Notes: a model not told the origin generated them from the sequence alone. A stretch of DNA of 64,000 nucleotides from [Flexibacter] sp. ATCC 35103 (GCF_001975985.1 NZ_MTQF01000005.1:471582-535581), one strand, 5' to 3'; shown: positions 16,330 to 25,147, counted from the stretch's first letter. Numbers and translations are program-made.

Positions 16330-17043
16330 TTATCTAATTTCTAAACCATCAAGGAGAATCTGATATTTCCTTCCCACAGGAATAATCTCGCCATTAAACA
16401 TCGTAAGCGATTTAAACGTTACAGCTGTAATTTTAGTAATGTTTACAATAAAAGAGCGATGAACCTGAATAAAATTAGAACTATCAATTTCTGCAGAAAT
16501 GCTCGAAAGCGAACCGTAAATAATAATAGGCGATTTTAGTTTTGTGCTGTAGAGTTTCATATAGTTGCCCAGACTTTCGATATAAATAATATCTGATAGT
16601 GGGGTTTCTGTCATTTGTCCGTTTACGCGATGCGAGAGGACTTTTTCATTTGTGGCGGTTTCTTTTTTTGCGATATTTCCTGAAAAGTAAATCTTGGCTT
16701 TTTCGATTGCTTTAGTGAATTTCTCGAACGAAATAGGTTTTAGTAAATAATCGATCGCATCGTTTTGATACGCCGAAAGAGCAAAATCAGAATAAGCTGT
16801 TGTTACAATCGTGAGCGGTCTTTTGGGTTGCAATTCCATTAATTCTACTCCGGAAATTACAGGCATATTAATGTCCAGAAAAATAATATCGTAGGTATTC
16901 TCGTTGAGCATTTTTACCGCTTCCATTCCGCTAAAAGCACTTCCGGAATGTTCCAGATCGTCAAATTTAGAGATATGCGATGCAAGCGCCTTATGTGCCG
17001 GCGATTCATCGTCTATGATAAGACAGCGGTAGGTAATTGCCAT
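16330..17043 (-). CDS. LytTR-family response regulator
   Basis: 237 residues. The receiver domain is N-terminal (LIIDDESPAHKAL acidic pocket, phospho-acceptor Asp in FLDINMPVISG, TTAYSDFAL, and the Lys in YLLKP). The LytTR DNA-binding domain is at about 135-235 (DIIYIESLGNYMKLYS ... FIQVHRSFIVNITKI). It pairs with the sensor kinase gene upstream, overlapping it by 31 bases. The pair is divergent from the outer-membrane protein gene at 18196, a plausible target. Confidence 0.9.
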   Translation of the reverse strand: MAITYRCLIIDDESPAHKALASHISKFDDLEHSGSAFSGMEAVKMLNENTYDIIFLDINMPVISGVELMELQPKRPLTIVTTAYSDFALSAYQNDAIDYLLKPISFEKFTKAIEKAKIYFSGNIAKKETATNEKVLSHRVNGQMTETPLSDIIYIESLGNYMKLYSTKLKSPIIIYGSLSSISAEIDSSNFIQVHRSFIVNITKITAVTFKSLTMFNGEIIPVGRKYQILLDGLEIR

Positions 17044-18014
17044 ATTTTTAGTTTTACGATAAAGATATTCTTTTCTTTTTTGCAGTTTAGCTCATGTCGT
17101 AAACCGTAAACTTCGAGACGTCTTTTTAGGTTTTCGATTCCAATTCCGGTGCTTGAAAGCCGCGACCCGGATTCGAGATAATTGTTTTTTAAAGTAAAAG
17201 ACAATTGATTGCATTTTACCTTTAAATCTACATTTATAAAAGGTTCCGGAGTTTCGGCAGAAAATTTAACAGCATTTTCTACCAGAGGCAAAAAGAACAA
17301 AGGCGGAATATCGATCGTGTCAAAATCACCGTCAAAATTCTGTGTAACCACAAGGCGTTCGTTCTGAAAAGTATAGTACTCGATGTATTTTTTTATAAAA
17401 GCAATTTCTTCTTCCAGATAGACATAATCTTTCTTCGAAGCTTCAATCTGATAGCGCAGCATATCTGAAAGATTCAGGATTCTGTCCGGCAATTTATCAG
17501 GATCAGATAAGGATTCTCCGTATAAATTATTCATGGCATTCAATAAAAAATGCGGATTAAGCTGTTGTTTCAAAAACGAAAGTTCTGATTTGAAATTCAT
17601 AATATCCTTATCGGCATCCATAATTTTTTTAGTAATCACAACATGAATAAAATAGAAAAACATTCCGTTGATAATCAGCGATAATATTTGAAGCGTTTTC
17701 AAATTTCCCAAACCAACGAGTGGAAAAAACCAATTCATGAAAAAGTAAAATGAAGTCCAGTAAATGGCAAAGAGAGTAAAAAATACTTTAAGCCTTTTTT
17801 TAAATAAAAAGGGTCTAATGATAAAAATATTAAAGATCGTTACCCAGATAATACAAGGTAAATATCCAACGGCTATTTTACTGATGATATACGACCAATC
17901 GTGACCGTCTAATTTTATTTCGTCATAAACACAGGCCAGAATAACCAAAATTATAAAGGTGTTTACAATGAGGTTTCTAAGAAAAAAGTTCTGATAAATT
18001 TTAAGAATCTTCAT
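17013..18014 (-). CDS. LytS-type sensor histidine kinase
   Basis: 333 residues with four N-terminal membrane helices (about 12-28, 42-66, 75-97, 104-124), then a coiled linker. The His_kinase box is FLKQQLNPHFLLNAMNNLYG, with the phospho-acceptor His. The ATP-binding part contains PPLFFLPLVENAVKFS and STGIGIENLKRRL. No periplasmic sensor domain is visible, so the membrane region itself may sense. The 31-base overlap with the regulator gene argues for coupled translation. Confidence 0.9.
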   Translation of the reverse strand: MKILKIYQNFFLRNLIVNTFIILVILACVYDEIKLDGHDWSYIISKIAVGYLPCIIWVTIFNIFIIRPFLFKKRLKVFFTLFAIYWTSFYFFMNWFFPLVGLGNLKTLQILSLIINGMFFYFIHVVITKKIMDADKDIMNFKSELSFLKQQLNPHFLLNAMNNLYGESLSDPDKLPDRILNLSDMLRYQIEASKKDYVYLEEEIAFIKKYIEYYTFQNERLVVTQNFDGDFDTIDIPPLFFLPLVENAVKFSAETPEPFINVDLKVKCNQLSFTLKNNYLESGSRLSSTGIGIENLKRRLEVYGLRHELNCKKEKNIFIVKLKIWQLPTAVLS

Positions 18015-18195
18015 AACGGCAAAAATACTTTAATATTATAGTTTATAGCAGTTTGTGAAGCATAAATTATACAAACGCCATTCGTATAAATGATACGCCA
18101 CTGGTATAAATATACTATTATAATAAGGGTCTGTAAATTACTTTTGATGCTGGTTTAAAGCTCATTCCAGAAACAATCTTAATTTATTCAAGTTT

Positions 18196-19185
18196 ATGAA
18201 ATCAAAAATTATTTCGTTAATCGTTGTATTTACGTCTTTGCAAACCATGGCGCAGGAAAAAGAATCGGGTATGAAAACCCTTGGAAAAGCAATAGTTGAT
18301 AAATTCCCTACGACAAGAACTTTTGATGTACAATATGAACAACTGGGACCTTCAAATTACAACTCGGATTTATTTGGCAACAATTTTGAAAAAGGCCGAA
18401 TCGAAAGCCATAATAGATTTAAAGCAGCTTTTAATTTGCCTTTTTATGCTTCCGGTTCTAAAAAGTTTGTTATAACAACTTCTCTTCGATATAAATACGA
18501 GAGTTATAGTTTTGGCGATATTTATAATTATAGCAGCGCACAAACCTATACCAGAGACATGAAGGATTACCATTATTGGGCAGGAGCCGTGAGTGCAACT
18601 TATATGACATCGCTTTTTAAAAAACCGGTAATCTACAACGCAACAGTAAGTGTAGACGGAAATGAAGATGATTTACAACGATTAAAAGGATTTGTCTCTG
18701 CAATTATAGTGCTTAAAAGAACGCCGAGTACAACAATTACCGTTGGAGCCCTGGCATTGCTGGATCCGTCATCGATTATTCCTGTGACGCCGCTTTTTTC
18801 TATGAATCATAAGTTTAAGGATTCAAAATGGGATATGGATTTTATTTTGCCGCAGCGTCTTTTATTCAGAAGGGAATTGTTAGAAAACGGAAGAATTTCC
18901 CTTGGAACAGAGTTAAATTCTGAAAGTTTTTACTTAAATTTAAACACCTCAAATTTAAGTGGCGTTTATGAGCTGAATCAGCTGGAATTAAAATCCGGCA
19001 TCACCTACGAATATTGCTTTACGCCAAAAATCATTGCATTTGTAAAAGCCGGTGTCAACAATGTTCTAAGCACACGTATTACTGAAAAAGGAGAACGTAC
19101 CAATCGTTATGTGTATGATCATAAAGAAGATGCACAAGGATATGTTAGGGTAGGAATATCATATAATCTTTTTCAGCGAAAATAA
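18196..19185 (+). CDS. Outer-membrane beta-barrel protein (DUF6268-like)
   Basis: 329 residues with a signal peptide ending TMAQ, then alternating amphipathic strands rich in aromatic residues (FVITTSLRYKYESYSF, YWAGAVSATYMTSLF, YVRVGISYNLFQRK). The C-terminal residues end in an aromatic-rich strand typical of outer-membrane barrels. Similar proteins often lie next to LytS/LytTR pairs in Flavobacteria. It is divergent from that pair, so regulation by it is plausible. Cargo or ligand unknown. Confidence 0.75.
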   Translation: MKSKIISLIVVFTSLQTMAQEKESGMKTLGKAIVDKFPTTRTFDVQYEQLGPSNYNSDLFGNNFEKGRIESHNRFKAAFNLPFYASGSKKFVITTSLRYKYESYSFGDIYNYSSAQTYTRDMKDYHYWAGAVSATYMTSLFKKPVIYNATVSVDGNEDDLQRLKGFVSAIIVLKRTPSTTITVGALALLDPSSIIPVTPLFSMNHKFKDSKWDMDFILPQRLLFRRELLENGRISLGTELNSESFYLNLNTSNLSGVYELNQLELKSGITYEYCFTPKIIAFVKAGVNNVLSTRITEKGERTNRYVYDHKEDAQGYVRVGISYNLFQRK

Positions 19186-19212
19186 TTAGTAGCTAATATT
19201 AAATAAATAGTT

Positions 19213-19425
19213 ATGGTTGTTGAGGTTTTTAAAACAAATGTCCAGAAAGAATCAGACAAAAATTATGTTATAGCGGTAATCCAAACCCATTTTCCGGATT
19301 ATAAAATTAATTTTGATCTCGAAGATTGTGATAAAATATTACGTATCGAAGCCGTTGAGCCACAATGTGATAATATTATCGATTATGTAAATTGCCTTGG
19401 ATATACTTGTATTCGGTTAGATTGA
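19213..19425 (+). CDS. Small ferredoxin-fold (HMA-like) protein
   Basis: 70 residues. VVEVFKTNV, a helix, VIAVIQTHFPDYKINFD, ILRIEAV and CIRLD follow the beta-alpha-beta-beta-alpha-beta order of heavy-metal-associated-like domains, but the metal-binding CxxC is absent; Cys residues occur singly. It is 27 bases after the barrel gene on the same strand, so probably co-transcribed. Function unknown. Confidence 0.65.
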   Translation: MVVEVFKTNVQKESDKNYVIAVIQTHFPDYKINFDLEDCDKILRIEAVEPQCDNIIDYVNCLGYTCIRLD

Positions 19426-19467
19426 TTTTTTATTATTTTGTTTTTATAAAGATCTTCAGGGTTTGAA

Positions 19468-19492
19468 AACTCCTTTAGGAGTGTAATGTTTA
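19468..19492 (+). repeat. 25-base dispersed repeat, copy A
   Basis: Positions 19468-19492 match the reverse complement of 50002-50026 at 23 of 25 bases (core TTTAGGAGTGTAAT). The unit contains a small palindrome, CTCCTTTAGGAG. Confidence 0.7.
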
Positions 19493-19552
19493 AAAAAAAC
19501 AAGAACATAATTACGGTTTAAGCCTAATAGAGGCGACACATTAAAAGAGATA

Positions 19553-19571
19553 AAAAACAGGTATAAATACG
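19553..19571 (-). repeat. 19-base dispersed repeat, inverted copy 3
   Basis: The exact reverse complement of 7304-7322. Its presence outside the accessory region weakens the idea that the repeat is simply an island attachment site. Confidence 0.8.
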
Positions 19572-19762
19572 CAGTTAATTATATTATTTTATAAATAGTT
19601 TTGTGTGATATTTTCTTCTTAATAATCAGGATATGACAAGTTTTATTTTTTCGCTTTTTCTTTTGCTTTTAGAACAATTCAGCTAATTGTTTAAGTGCTT
19701 TATTGTTTCGTAATGCTTTTTTAGATTTGAAAAGGATGATACTCTTTTTGAGCATTATTTTC

Positions 19763-19770
19763 TACATTTG
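19763..19770 (+). promoter_or_regulatory. -7 promoter element of the SulP gene
   Basis: TACATTTG matches TAnnTTTG, with six bases before the ATG at 19777. The expected start site would be at or beside the initiation codon. No correctly spaced -33 element found. Confidence 0.5.
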
Positions 19771-19776
19771 TGACCT

Positions 19777-21306
19777 ATGAAAAAAGCATTGCAACTCTTC
19801 GATTTTACTCAGAAAGTCAATTACAAAAATGAAATTTTAGCGGGTTTAACCGTTGCGATGACGATGATTCCGGAATCATTATCATTTGCTATTTTGGCCG
19901 GATTTCCGCCTTTGGTTGGTTTATATGCCGCTTTTATTGCCGGATTGGTTACAGCTATTTTTGGCGGAAGACCCGGAATGATTTCCGGAGGAGCAGGAGC
20001 AACCGTTATCGTTTTAATTGCCTTGATGAAATCTCACGGCATAGAATACGTTTTTGCAGCAGTTGCACTTGGCGGCGTAGTCCAGATTTGTATTGGTCTT
20101 TTTAAACTGGGAAAATTTATAAGGCTGGTACCACAACCCGTAATGTTTGGTTTTGTAAACGGATTAGCTGTCGTTATTTTTATGTCACAGCTAGAGCAAT
20201 TTAAAACCATTGTAAACGGACAAGTATCATGGCTGCAAGGAACTTCTTTATATATTATGCTTGGTTTAGTTGCTTTAACAATTGGAATCGTTTTACTTTT
20301 TCCTAAAATCACAAAAACAGTTCCGGCTTCATTAGTAGCGATTATGGTTGTGTTTGCAATCGTACTAATCTTTAATATTGAAACTAAAACGGTTGAAGAC
20401 ATTGCATCAGTTCAAGGCGGATTTCCACCGTTTCATATTCCTAATATCCCAATTTCTTTTGAGACCTTCAAAGTCATATTTCCGTATTCGGTAATTGTTG
20501 CTGCTGTTGGTTTGACAGAAGGTTTGCTTACGCTGAATTTAGTCGATGAAATCACTGGAACCCGCGGGAACAGCAATCGCGAATGTATTGCACAAGGAAG
20601 TTCAAATATCTTAAACGGATTCTTTTTTGGGATGGGTGGCTGTCCAATGATTGCGCAGACTTTAGTGAATCTTTCTGCTGGTTCAAGAGCAAGACTTTCT
20701 GGGATTATTGCTGCCTTAACGATTTTATTAATCATTCTTTTTGGAGCGCCAATAATAGGAAAATTGCCAATGGCTGCATTAGTTGGCGTCATGATGATGG
20801 TTGCTATTACTACATTTGAATGGGCAAGTTTTAAGGTTATCAATAAAATGCCAAAGCATGATATTTTTGTGGGTATTTTGGTAGCTGTCATTACAATTGT
20901 GTTGCATAATCTGGCTTTAGCGGTTTTGATTGGCGTTATTATTTCGGCACTTGTATTTGCTTGGGAAAGTGCTAAAAGAATCCGTGCGCGACATTTTATT
21001 GATGAAACAGGAGTGAAACATTACCAAATTTACGGACCTCTATTTTTTGGGTCGATCACTGCTTTTATCGAAAAGTTTGATATTGCAAACGATCCTGATC
21101 ATGTGATTATCGATTTTAAAGAAAGTCGTGTCGCTGATATGTCGGCAATAGAAGCACTGAATAATTTAACTAAGAAATACAATCAGGTTAATAAAGTAAT
21201 TGAACTCCAGCATTTAAGTCCGGATTGTATCCTATTGCTTAAAAATGCCGAAGCAGTTATTAAAGTAAATGTAATCGAAGATCCTACTTATAAAGTAGTT
21301 TCTTAA
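19777..21306 (+). CDS. SulP-family inorganic anion transporter with STAS domain
   Basis: 509 residues. The N-terminal transmembrane domain carries SulP hallmarks: GLTVAMTMIPESLSFAILAG and PPLVGLYAAFIAGLVTAIFGG, the GMISGGAGAT segment, and the GMGGCPMIAQTLVNLSAGSR loop. A shortened STAS domain (about 415-505: YGPLFFGSITAFIEKF, VIIDFKESRVADMSAIEAL) lies at the C-terminus in the cytoplasm. The family moves sulfate, bicarbonate or other anions; the substrate is undetermined. Single gene with its own promoter element. Confidence 0.9.
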   Translation: MKKALQLFDFTQKVNYKNEILAGLTVAMTMIPESLSFAILAGFPPLVGLYAAFIAGLVTAIFGGRPGMISGGAGATVIVLIALMKSHGIEYVFAAVALGGVVQICIGLFKLGKFIRLVPQPVMFGFVNGLAVVIFMSQLEQFKTIVNGQVSWLQGTSLYIMLGLVALTIGIVLLFPKITKTVPASLVAIMVVFAIVLIFNIETKTVEDIASVQGGFPPFHIPNIPISFETFKVIFPYSVIVAAVGLTEGLLTLNLVDEITGTRGNSNRECIAQGSSNILNGFFFGMGGCPMIAQTLVNLSAGSRARLSGIIAALTILLIILFGAPIIGKLPMAALVGVMMMVAITTFEWASFKVINKMPKHDIFVGILVAVITIVLHNLALAVLIGVIISALVFAWESAKRIRARHFIDETGVKHYQIYGPLFFGSITAFIEKFDIANDPDHVIIDFKESRVADMSAIEALNNLTKKYNQVNKVIELQHLSPDCILLLKNAEAVIKVNVIEDPTYKVVS

Positions 21307-21309
21307 TTA

Positions 21310-21380
21310 GAGAAGGTGTCAATTAGAAAATGAGTTAATTAGAAAATGTGTCAATTAGATAATTAGAAAATGTTATAGAT
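21310..21380 (+). repeat. AT-rich ATTAGAAAATG-type repeat, copy 1
   Basis: Degenerate units of the kind TTAGAAAATGAGTTAATTAG and GTCAATTAGATAATTAG repeat several times. Inverted relatives occur at 21520-21568, and further relatives at 16295-16340, 23445-23495 and 23682-23740. Confidence 0.6.
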
Positions 21381-21416
21381 TGCGAATATTCATTATCTAT
21401 AATTTTAAATTTCGAT

Positions 21417-21449
21417 AAACCCGACAGGTTTTTAAAACCTGTCGGGTTT
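21417..21449. repeat. CCCGACAGG palindrome, copy 1 (terminator-like)
   Basis: AAACCCGACAGG and CCTGTCGGGTTT arms around a TTTTTAAAA centre form a long perfect hairpin. A second copy is at 23592-23624. Both lie downstream of a plus-strand gene, so they may end transcription. Confidence 0.8.
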
Positions 21450-21519
21450 GTTGTTTGTTGAAGGGAAAACATTTATTTTACTTAATGTTTAGTTTATCAG
21501 GCTCAGGATGACACACCAT

Positions 21520-21568
21520 TCATTATCTAATTATCTCATTTTCTAATTGGCACATTTTCTAATTAACT
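21520..21568 (-). repeat. AT-rich ATTAGAAAATG-type repeat, inverted copy
   Basis: CATTATCTAATTATCTCATT, CTAATTGGCACATTTTCTAA and following bases are the reverse complement of the motifs at 21310-21380. The two copies form a loose inverted pair around the CCCGACAGG hairpin. Confidence 0.6.
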
Positions 21569-21572
21569 CATT

Positions 21573-21600
21573 TTTGATTTGTTTGATTTTTGTAACTTTG
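21573..21600 (+). promoter_or_regulatory. Promoter of the AraC gene (-33 and -7 elements)
   Basis: TTTG at 21573-21576, a 16-base spacer and TAACTTTG at 21593-21600 match the Bacteroidota promoter layout. Only four bases lie between the -7 element and ATG 21605, implying a leaderless or nearly leaderless mRNA. Confidence 0.55.
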
Positions 21601-21604
21601 TCAA

Positions 21605-22513
21605 ATGAAACTCAAAGAAACCCTCGAAGATTTTTATACGGTAAAAATAAAAGGAATGCCCGAGAATCTTAAAAAAGAAATTGGTCATTTTAATGTTTTT
21701 AAGCTCGATGATTATATAGGAAGTACTTGTAATCCTTTGCCTTATACTAGAAAAGACTTTTATAAAATAAGTCTGATCATTGGCAGGAACAAAGTGCATT
21801 ATGCTGATAAAGTTGTTGCGATCGAAGATCAGGCGCTGTTTTTTGCTAATCCTCAAATTCCGTATAGTTGGGAACATATTGATGAAAACCAAACCGGATT
21901 TTTCTGCATTTTTACTGATGCTTTTTTTAGTCAGTTTGGGAATTTAAAAGAATATCCTTTGTTTCAGCCTGGCGGAAATCCTGTTGTTCCGGTTTCGAAA
22001 GAACTTGCCGAAGATTTAAAGAAAGTTTATTTAAGAATGTTTGATGAAATCAACTCAGATTACGCTTTTAAATATGATGTAATTCGAAATCTGGTTTTTG
22101 AAATTATCCATCTTGCTTTGAAGACACAAACTGTAACTGCTTCATTATACAGTAAATCGAATGCGACAATCAGAGTTTCGTCTTTGTTTATGGAATTGTT
22201 GGAGCGTCAGTTTCCGATTGAATCCATCACACAGCAAATTAATTTTCGCTCGCCATCTGAGTATGCAAGTCAGTTGAATGTTCATGTTAATCATTTGAAT
22301 AAAGCATTGAAAGAAACGACCGGAAAAACCACTTCGCAAATTATATCCGAAAGAATTGTTCAGGAAGCCATGATTTTACTCAAACAAACCAATTGGAATA
22401 TTAATGAAATTGCTTTTTGTCTTGGTTTTGAAGAATTGTCTCATTTTATCAACTTTTTCAGGAAAAACACTCAGGTTTCACCGAAAACCTATCGCGTAAC
22501 CGAAATTGTTTGA
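21605..22513 (+). CDS. AraC-family transcriptional regulator
   Basis: 302 residues. The N-terminal cupin-like ligand domain (about 1-150: KISLIIGRNKVHYADKV, ALFFANPQIPYSWEH) is followed by a C-terminal double-HTH AraC domain (about 195-300: HVNHLNKALKETTGKTTSQI ... NINEIAFCLGFEELSHFINF). This layout matches the regulators that control adjacent oxidoreductase genes. It lies 91 bases upstream of the SDR gene on the same strand and probably regulates it. Confidence 0.9.
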   Translation: MKLKETLEDFYTVKIKGMPENLKKEIGHFNVFKLDDYIGSTCNPLPYTRKDFYKISLIIGRNKVHYADKVVAIEDQALFFANPQIPYSWEHIDENQTGFFCIFTDAFFSQFGNLKEYPLFQPGGNPVVPVSKELAEDLKKVYLRMFDEINSDYAFKYDVIRNLVFEIIHLALKTQTVTASLYSKSNATIRVSSLFMELLERQFPIESITQQINFRSPSEYASQLNVHVNHLNKALKETTGKTTSQIISERIVQEAMILLKQTNWNINEIAFCLGFEELSHFINFFRKNTQVSPKTYRVTEIV

Positions 22514-22565
22514 TTTTTGCAACTTCTGGTTTGATTTCTTTAATTTTTTAGAAGCACTTCGCCAA

Positions 22566-22573
22566 TACCTTTG
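22566..22573 (+). promoter_or_regulatory. -7 promoter element of the SDR gene
   Basis: TACCTTTG matches TAnnTTTG, 31 bases before the SDR start, leaving a short leader. A separate promoter suits regulation of the SDR gene by the upstream AraC protein. Confidence 0.45.
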
Positions 22574-22604
22574 TCCTGTAATTAAAATCTAAAAAATTAA
22601 AATC

Positions 22605-23444
22605 ATGGAAAATAACAAAGTTTGGTTTATCACAGGTGCTTCAAAAGGACTTGGATTAGAATTGGCTAAAAAATTATTATCAGAAGGATATAAAGTAGCG
22701 GCAACATCAAGAAGTGAAGAAGCTTTGATTAAAGTATTTGGAGATGTATCTGAAAATTTTCTTCCTTTAGAAATGGACTTAGTCAATGAAAAAAGTGTCA
22801 AAAATGCGATTGAAGTAGCTGTAAGTCATTTTAAAACTATTGATGTTTTAGTAAATAATGCAGGTTATGGTTTACTAGGTGCTTTGGAGGAATTGACTGA
22901 TGCAGAATCGAGAAAAAATTATGAGGTAAATGTTTTCGGATTATTAAATGTAATCAGAAATACAGTGCATTATATGCGTGCAAACCAATCCGGACATATC
23001 TTTAATATCTCGTCTGTTGGGGGTTATCACGGAGGTTTTGCAGGTTGGGGAATCTATTGTTCTACAAAATTTGCTGTAGCGGGTTTAACGGAATCTTTAT
23101 CTGCCGAAGTAAAAGAATTCGGAATCAATGCTACGATTGTATATCCGGGTTATTTTAGAACAGATTTCTTAAAAGACAGTTCTTTATTATTGCCTCAAAA
23201 TCCAATTGCTGATTATAAAGCCGTAAGACAATCTGAAAGCGCACACAAAGGCGATATCAATCAAAATCAACCAGGAGATCCTGTAAAATTAGCAGAAGCT
23301 TTAATAAAAGCAATTCAAGACCAAAATCCACCTTTGCATTTGTTTTTAGGAGAAGATGCTTATAATATGGCAAATCAAAAAATAGAAAGCGTTCAGAAAG
23401 ATTTAAAAAACTGGAAAGAGATTTCTGTTTCGACTGGGCTTTAA
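22605..23444 (+). CDS. Short-chain dehydrogenase/reductase
   Basis: 279 residues of a classical SDR: NAD(P)-binding TGASKGLGLELAKKL (about 10-24), NNAGYG (about 84-89), catalytic Ser in NISSVGG, and YCSTKFA with Tyr and Lys. The C-terminal extension is typical of the DUF-annotated oxidoreductases that act on small carbonyl compounds. The substrate cannot be told. Probably controlled by the upstream AraC regulator. Confidence 0.9.
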   Translation: MENNKVWFITGASKGLGLELAKKLLSEGYKVAATSRSEEALIKVFGDVSENFLPLEMDLVNEKSVKNAIEVAVSHFKTIDVLVNNAGYGLLGALEELTDAESRKNYEVNVFGLLNVIRNTVHYMRANQSGHIFNISSVGGYHGGFAGWGIYCSTKFAVAGLTESLSAEVKEFGINATIVYPGYFRTDFLKDSSLLLPQNPIADYKAVRQSESAHKGDINQNQPGDPVKLAEALIKAIQDQNPPLHLFLGEDAYNMANQKIESVQKDLKNWKEISVSTGL

Positions 23445-23591
23445 CTAGAAAATGTGGCAATGAGATAATTTGTCAATTTGATAATTAGAAAACGATGTTT
23501 ATACAATGATTATTATTGTAGAGACGCACTGCAGTGCGTCTACGTTAGTGATTTGCTACAATTTGTATATGTGCCAGTTTCTATAAATAGT

Positions 23592-23624
23592 AAACCCGAC
23601 AGGTTTTAAAAACCTGTCGGGTTT
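23592..23624. repeat. CCCGACAGG palindrome, copy 2
   Basis: AAACCCGACAGG / CCTGTCGGGTTT around a TTTTAAAAA centre, nearly identical to 21417-21449 (the A/T centre is shifted by one base). A smaller hairpin, GACGCACTGCAGTGCGTC, lies at 23522-23539. These may terminate the SDR transcript. Confidence 0.8.
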
Positions 23625-23729
23625 GTTGCGTTTATGAGAAGACACACAACAGTGGCTTCTTCATAAAGTATAGAAGCAGAATTAATTATCTAATTGACAA
23701 ATTATCTCATTATCTAATTCTCATATTCT

Positions 23730-24932
23730 CTAATTCCTTAGCGTATTTTTTACATCGCTTAACTTTCCGTCAACGGGATCAATTTGCAATCCTAAAATAT
23801 GAGCAATTAGAGGATAAACCGAAACATTTTGAAATGTTTTTACTTCTTTATCAATTTTAAAAGCCGGACCTTTTGCATAGAAAATAGCGTGCATATCTTT
23901 TTCGTTATTGTCATAACCATGCGTTCCTCCTTTTATATGTGTACTTTCTTTACTCACTAAACTGTATCCTTTATCTGCTTCAATAACAAAATCGTGAACT
24001 CTGGGATTGGTTCCGTAATGCAATCTTTTAGGAACTTCTGTAGATTTCCAGAACTTAATATGTGGTACTTTTTTTAAAGCTATTGCAATATAATCCTGAT
24101 AACCTGGTTTTGCCTGAATACTCATAATTGGGTTAATTACATCTTTGTAACCTAACCATTCCGGTTTGAGATAATCTAAAATTGCTACTTTTTTATCGTT
24201 GCTTATATCGGCCATTCCGTGATCTGAAACAATAATTAAATTGATTTGTTTTCCAATGGCTAACTGATCTAATTTTCTGGACAATTCTCCCATAATAGAA
24301 TCCATTTTGATTACCATTTTTTTATTTTCAGGAGAAAGCGGACCAAAATTGTGTCCTGTATGATCGGGTTCATCAAAATATAAAGTTACCAAATGCGGAC
24401 GTTGTTTTTCAGGAAGCTGTAGCCATTTTAAAACCGTATCGATTCTGGCTCCATATGGAATTTTACTGTCGTAATTTTTATAAATACCAGGATTTCTTTT
24501 GTCAATGTCAGAACCTGGCCAAAAGAAAGAAGCTGTTTTTACGCCTTGTTTTTCCGCGACATTCCAAATAGGATTTCCACCATAAAAGCGTGAATCGTTT
24601 TTAGCATTGCTTGATAATGAGAATGATTCATTCATAGCCGAATCATAAAAAACGTTATTAATAATCCCGTGATGATCAGGATAAAGTCCCGTTACAATCG
24701 AATAATGATTTGGAAAAGTTTTACTAGGGTAAGAAGGTTTCATTGACTTAGCATGAACGCCTTCTTTCGCAATTTGCTTTAAATTAGGAAGGTTAAACTG
24801 TTTCTGATAATCCCAACGAAAACCATCCATAGAAACTAAAACGACGTAAGCATCTTTGTTGGTTTGTGAATAGCAAAAAGAGGTAAGAAGTAAGAATGTA
24901 AAAAGTAATAGGCGAGTTGTAAATTTTCTCAT
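23730..24932 (-). CDS. NPP-type phosphodiesterase/nucleotide pyrophosphatase, secreted
   Basis: 400 residues with a signal peptide ending CYSQ. All alkaline-phosphatase-superfamily metal and nucleophile motifs of the NPP group are present: SMDGFRWDY (Asp), YPSKTFPNHYSIVTGLYP (nucleophile Thr), YFDEPDHTGHNFGP, VSDHGMAD and GGTHGYDN. The length agrees with bacterial NPPs. It likely hydrolyses phosphodiester or pyrophosphate bonds of nucleotides in the periplasm. Monocistronic, flanked by repeats on both sides. Confidence 0.9.
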   Translation of the reverse strand: MRKFTTRLLLFTFLLLTSFCYSQTNKDAYVVLVSMDGFRWDYQKQFNLPNLKQIAKEGVHAKSMKPSYPSKTFPNHYSIVTGLYPDHHGIINNVFYDSAMNESFSLSSNAKNDSRFYGGNPIWNVAEKQGVKTASFFWPGSDIDKRNPGIYKNYDSKIPYGARIDTVLKWLQLPEKQRPHLVTLYFDEPDHTGHNFGPLSPENKKMVIKMDSIMGELSRKLDQLAIGKQINLIIVSDHGMADISNDKKVAILDYLKPEWLGYKDVINPIMSIQAKPGYQDYIAIALKKVPHIKFWKSTEVPKRLHYGTNPRVHDFVIEADKGYSLVSKESTHIKGGTHGYDNNEKDMHAIFYAKGPAFKIDKEVKTFQNVSVYPLIAHILGLQIDPVDGKLSDVKNTLRN

Positions 24933-25010
24933 TTTGTAGTTTTAATATAAATGCAAATTTACTGATAATCGATTTTTTAATGAAAAACAGAATGTTAAAC
25001 TAAAGAAAAG

Positions 25011-25146
25011 TTTGCCACGAATTATTTTATAATCTTTAATGTTTAAGAAAAAGAGATCGCCACGAATTCACGAATTTTTATCATACTATAAATTCGTGAA
25101 TTCGTGGCGAAAAAATCTTTATAATCTCTTAAATCTGTGGCAAAAA
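25011..25146. repeat. Nested GCCACRGAATT-type repeat element
   Basis: A perfect 20-bp hairpin (arms 25058-25077 and 25090-25109, 12-base loop) is nested inside weaker flanks: GCCACGAATT at 25014-25023 and AATCTGTGGCAAAA at 25130-25143. The outer end is the same sequence that brackets the GxxExxY gene at 31789-32284. No gene is inside. Confidence 0.7.
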
Positions 25147-25147
25147 A

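Larger units (their letters stand above)
19426..19776. other. Intergenic region with dispersed repeats
   Basis: 350 bases without a convincing gene. It holds two dispersed repeats (19468-19492, 19553-19571) and, at its end, the SulP promoter element. A short AT-rich stretch at 19634-19690 could encode a few codons, but nothing is convincing. Confidence 0.6.

Noticed and set aside
17013..17043. Possible frameshift between the sensor kinase and response regulator
   Set aside because: Both proteins are complete with proper ends; the 31-base overlap is ordinary translational coupling.
20433..20891. 152-codon minus-strand open frame inside the SulP gene
   Set aside because: It is antisense to a clear transporter, its translation is Ile/Thr/Pro-rich without domain features, and it has no promoter or ribosome-binding context. 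A shadow frame.
21310..21568. CRISPR-like array of short AT-rich repeats
   Set aside because: Units vary in length and sequence, spacers are not regular and no cas gene is present; these are degenerate dispersed repeats.
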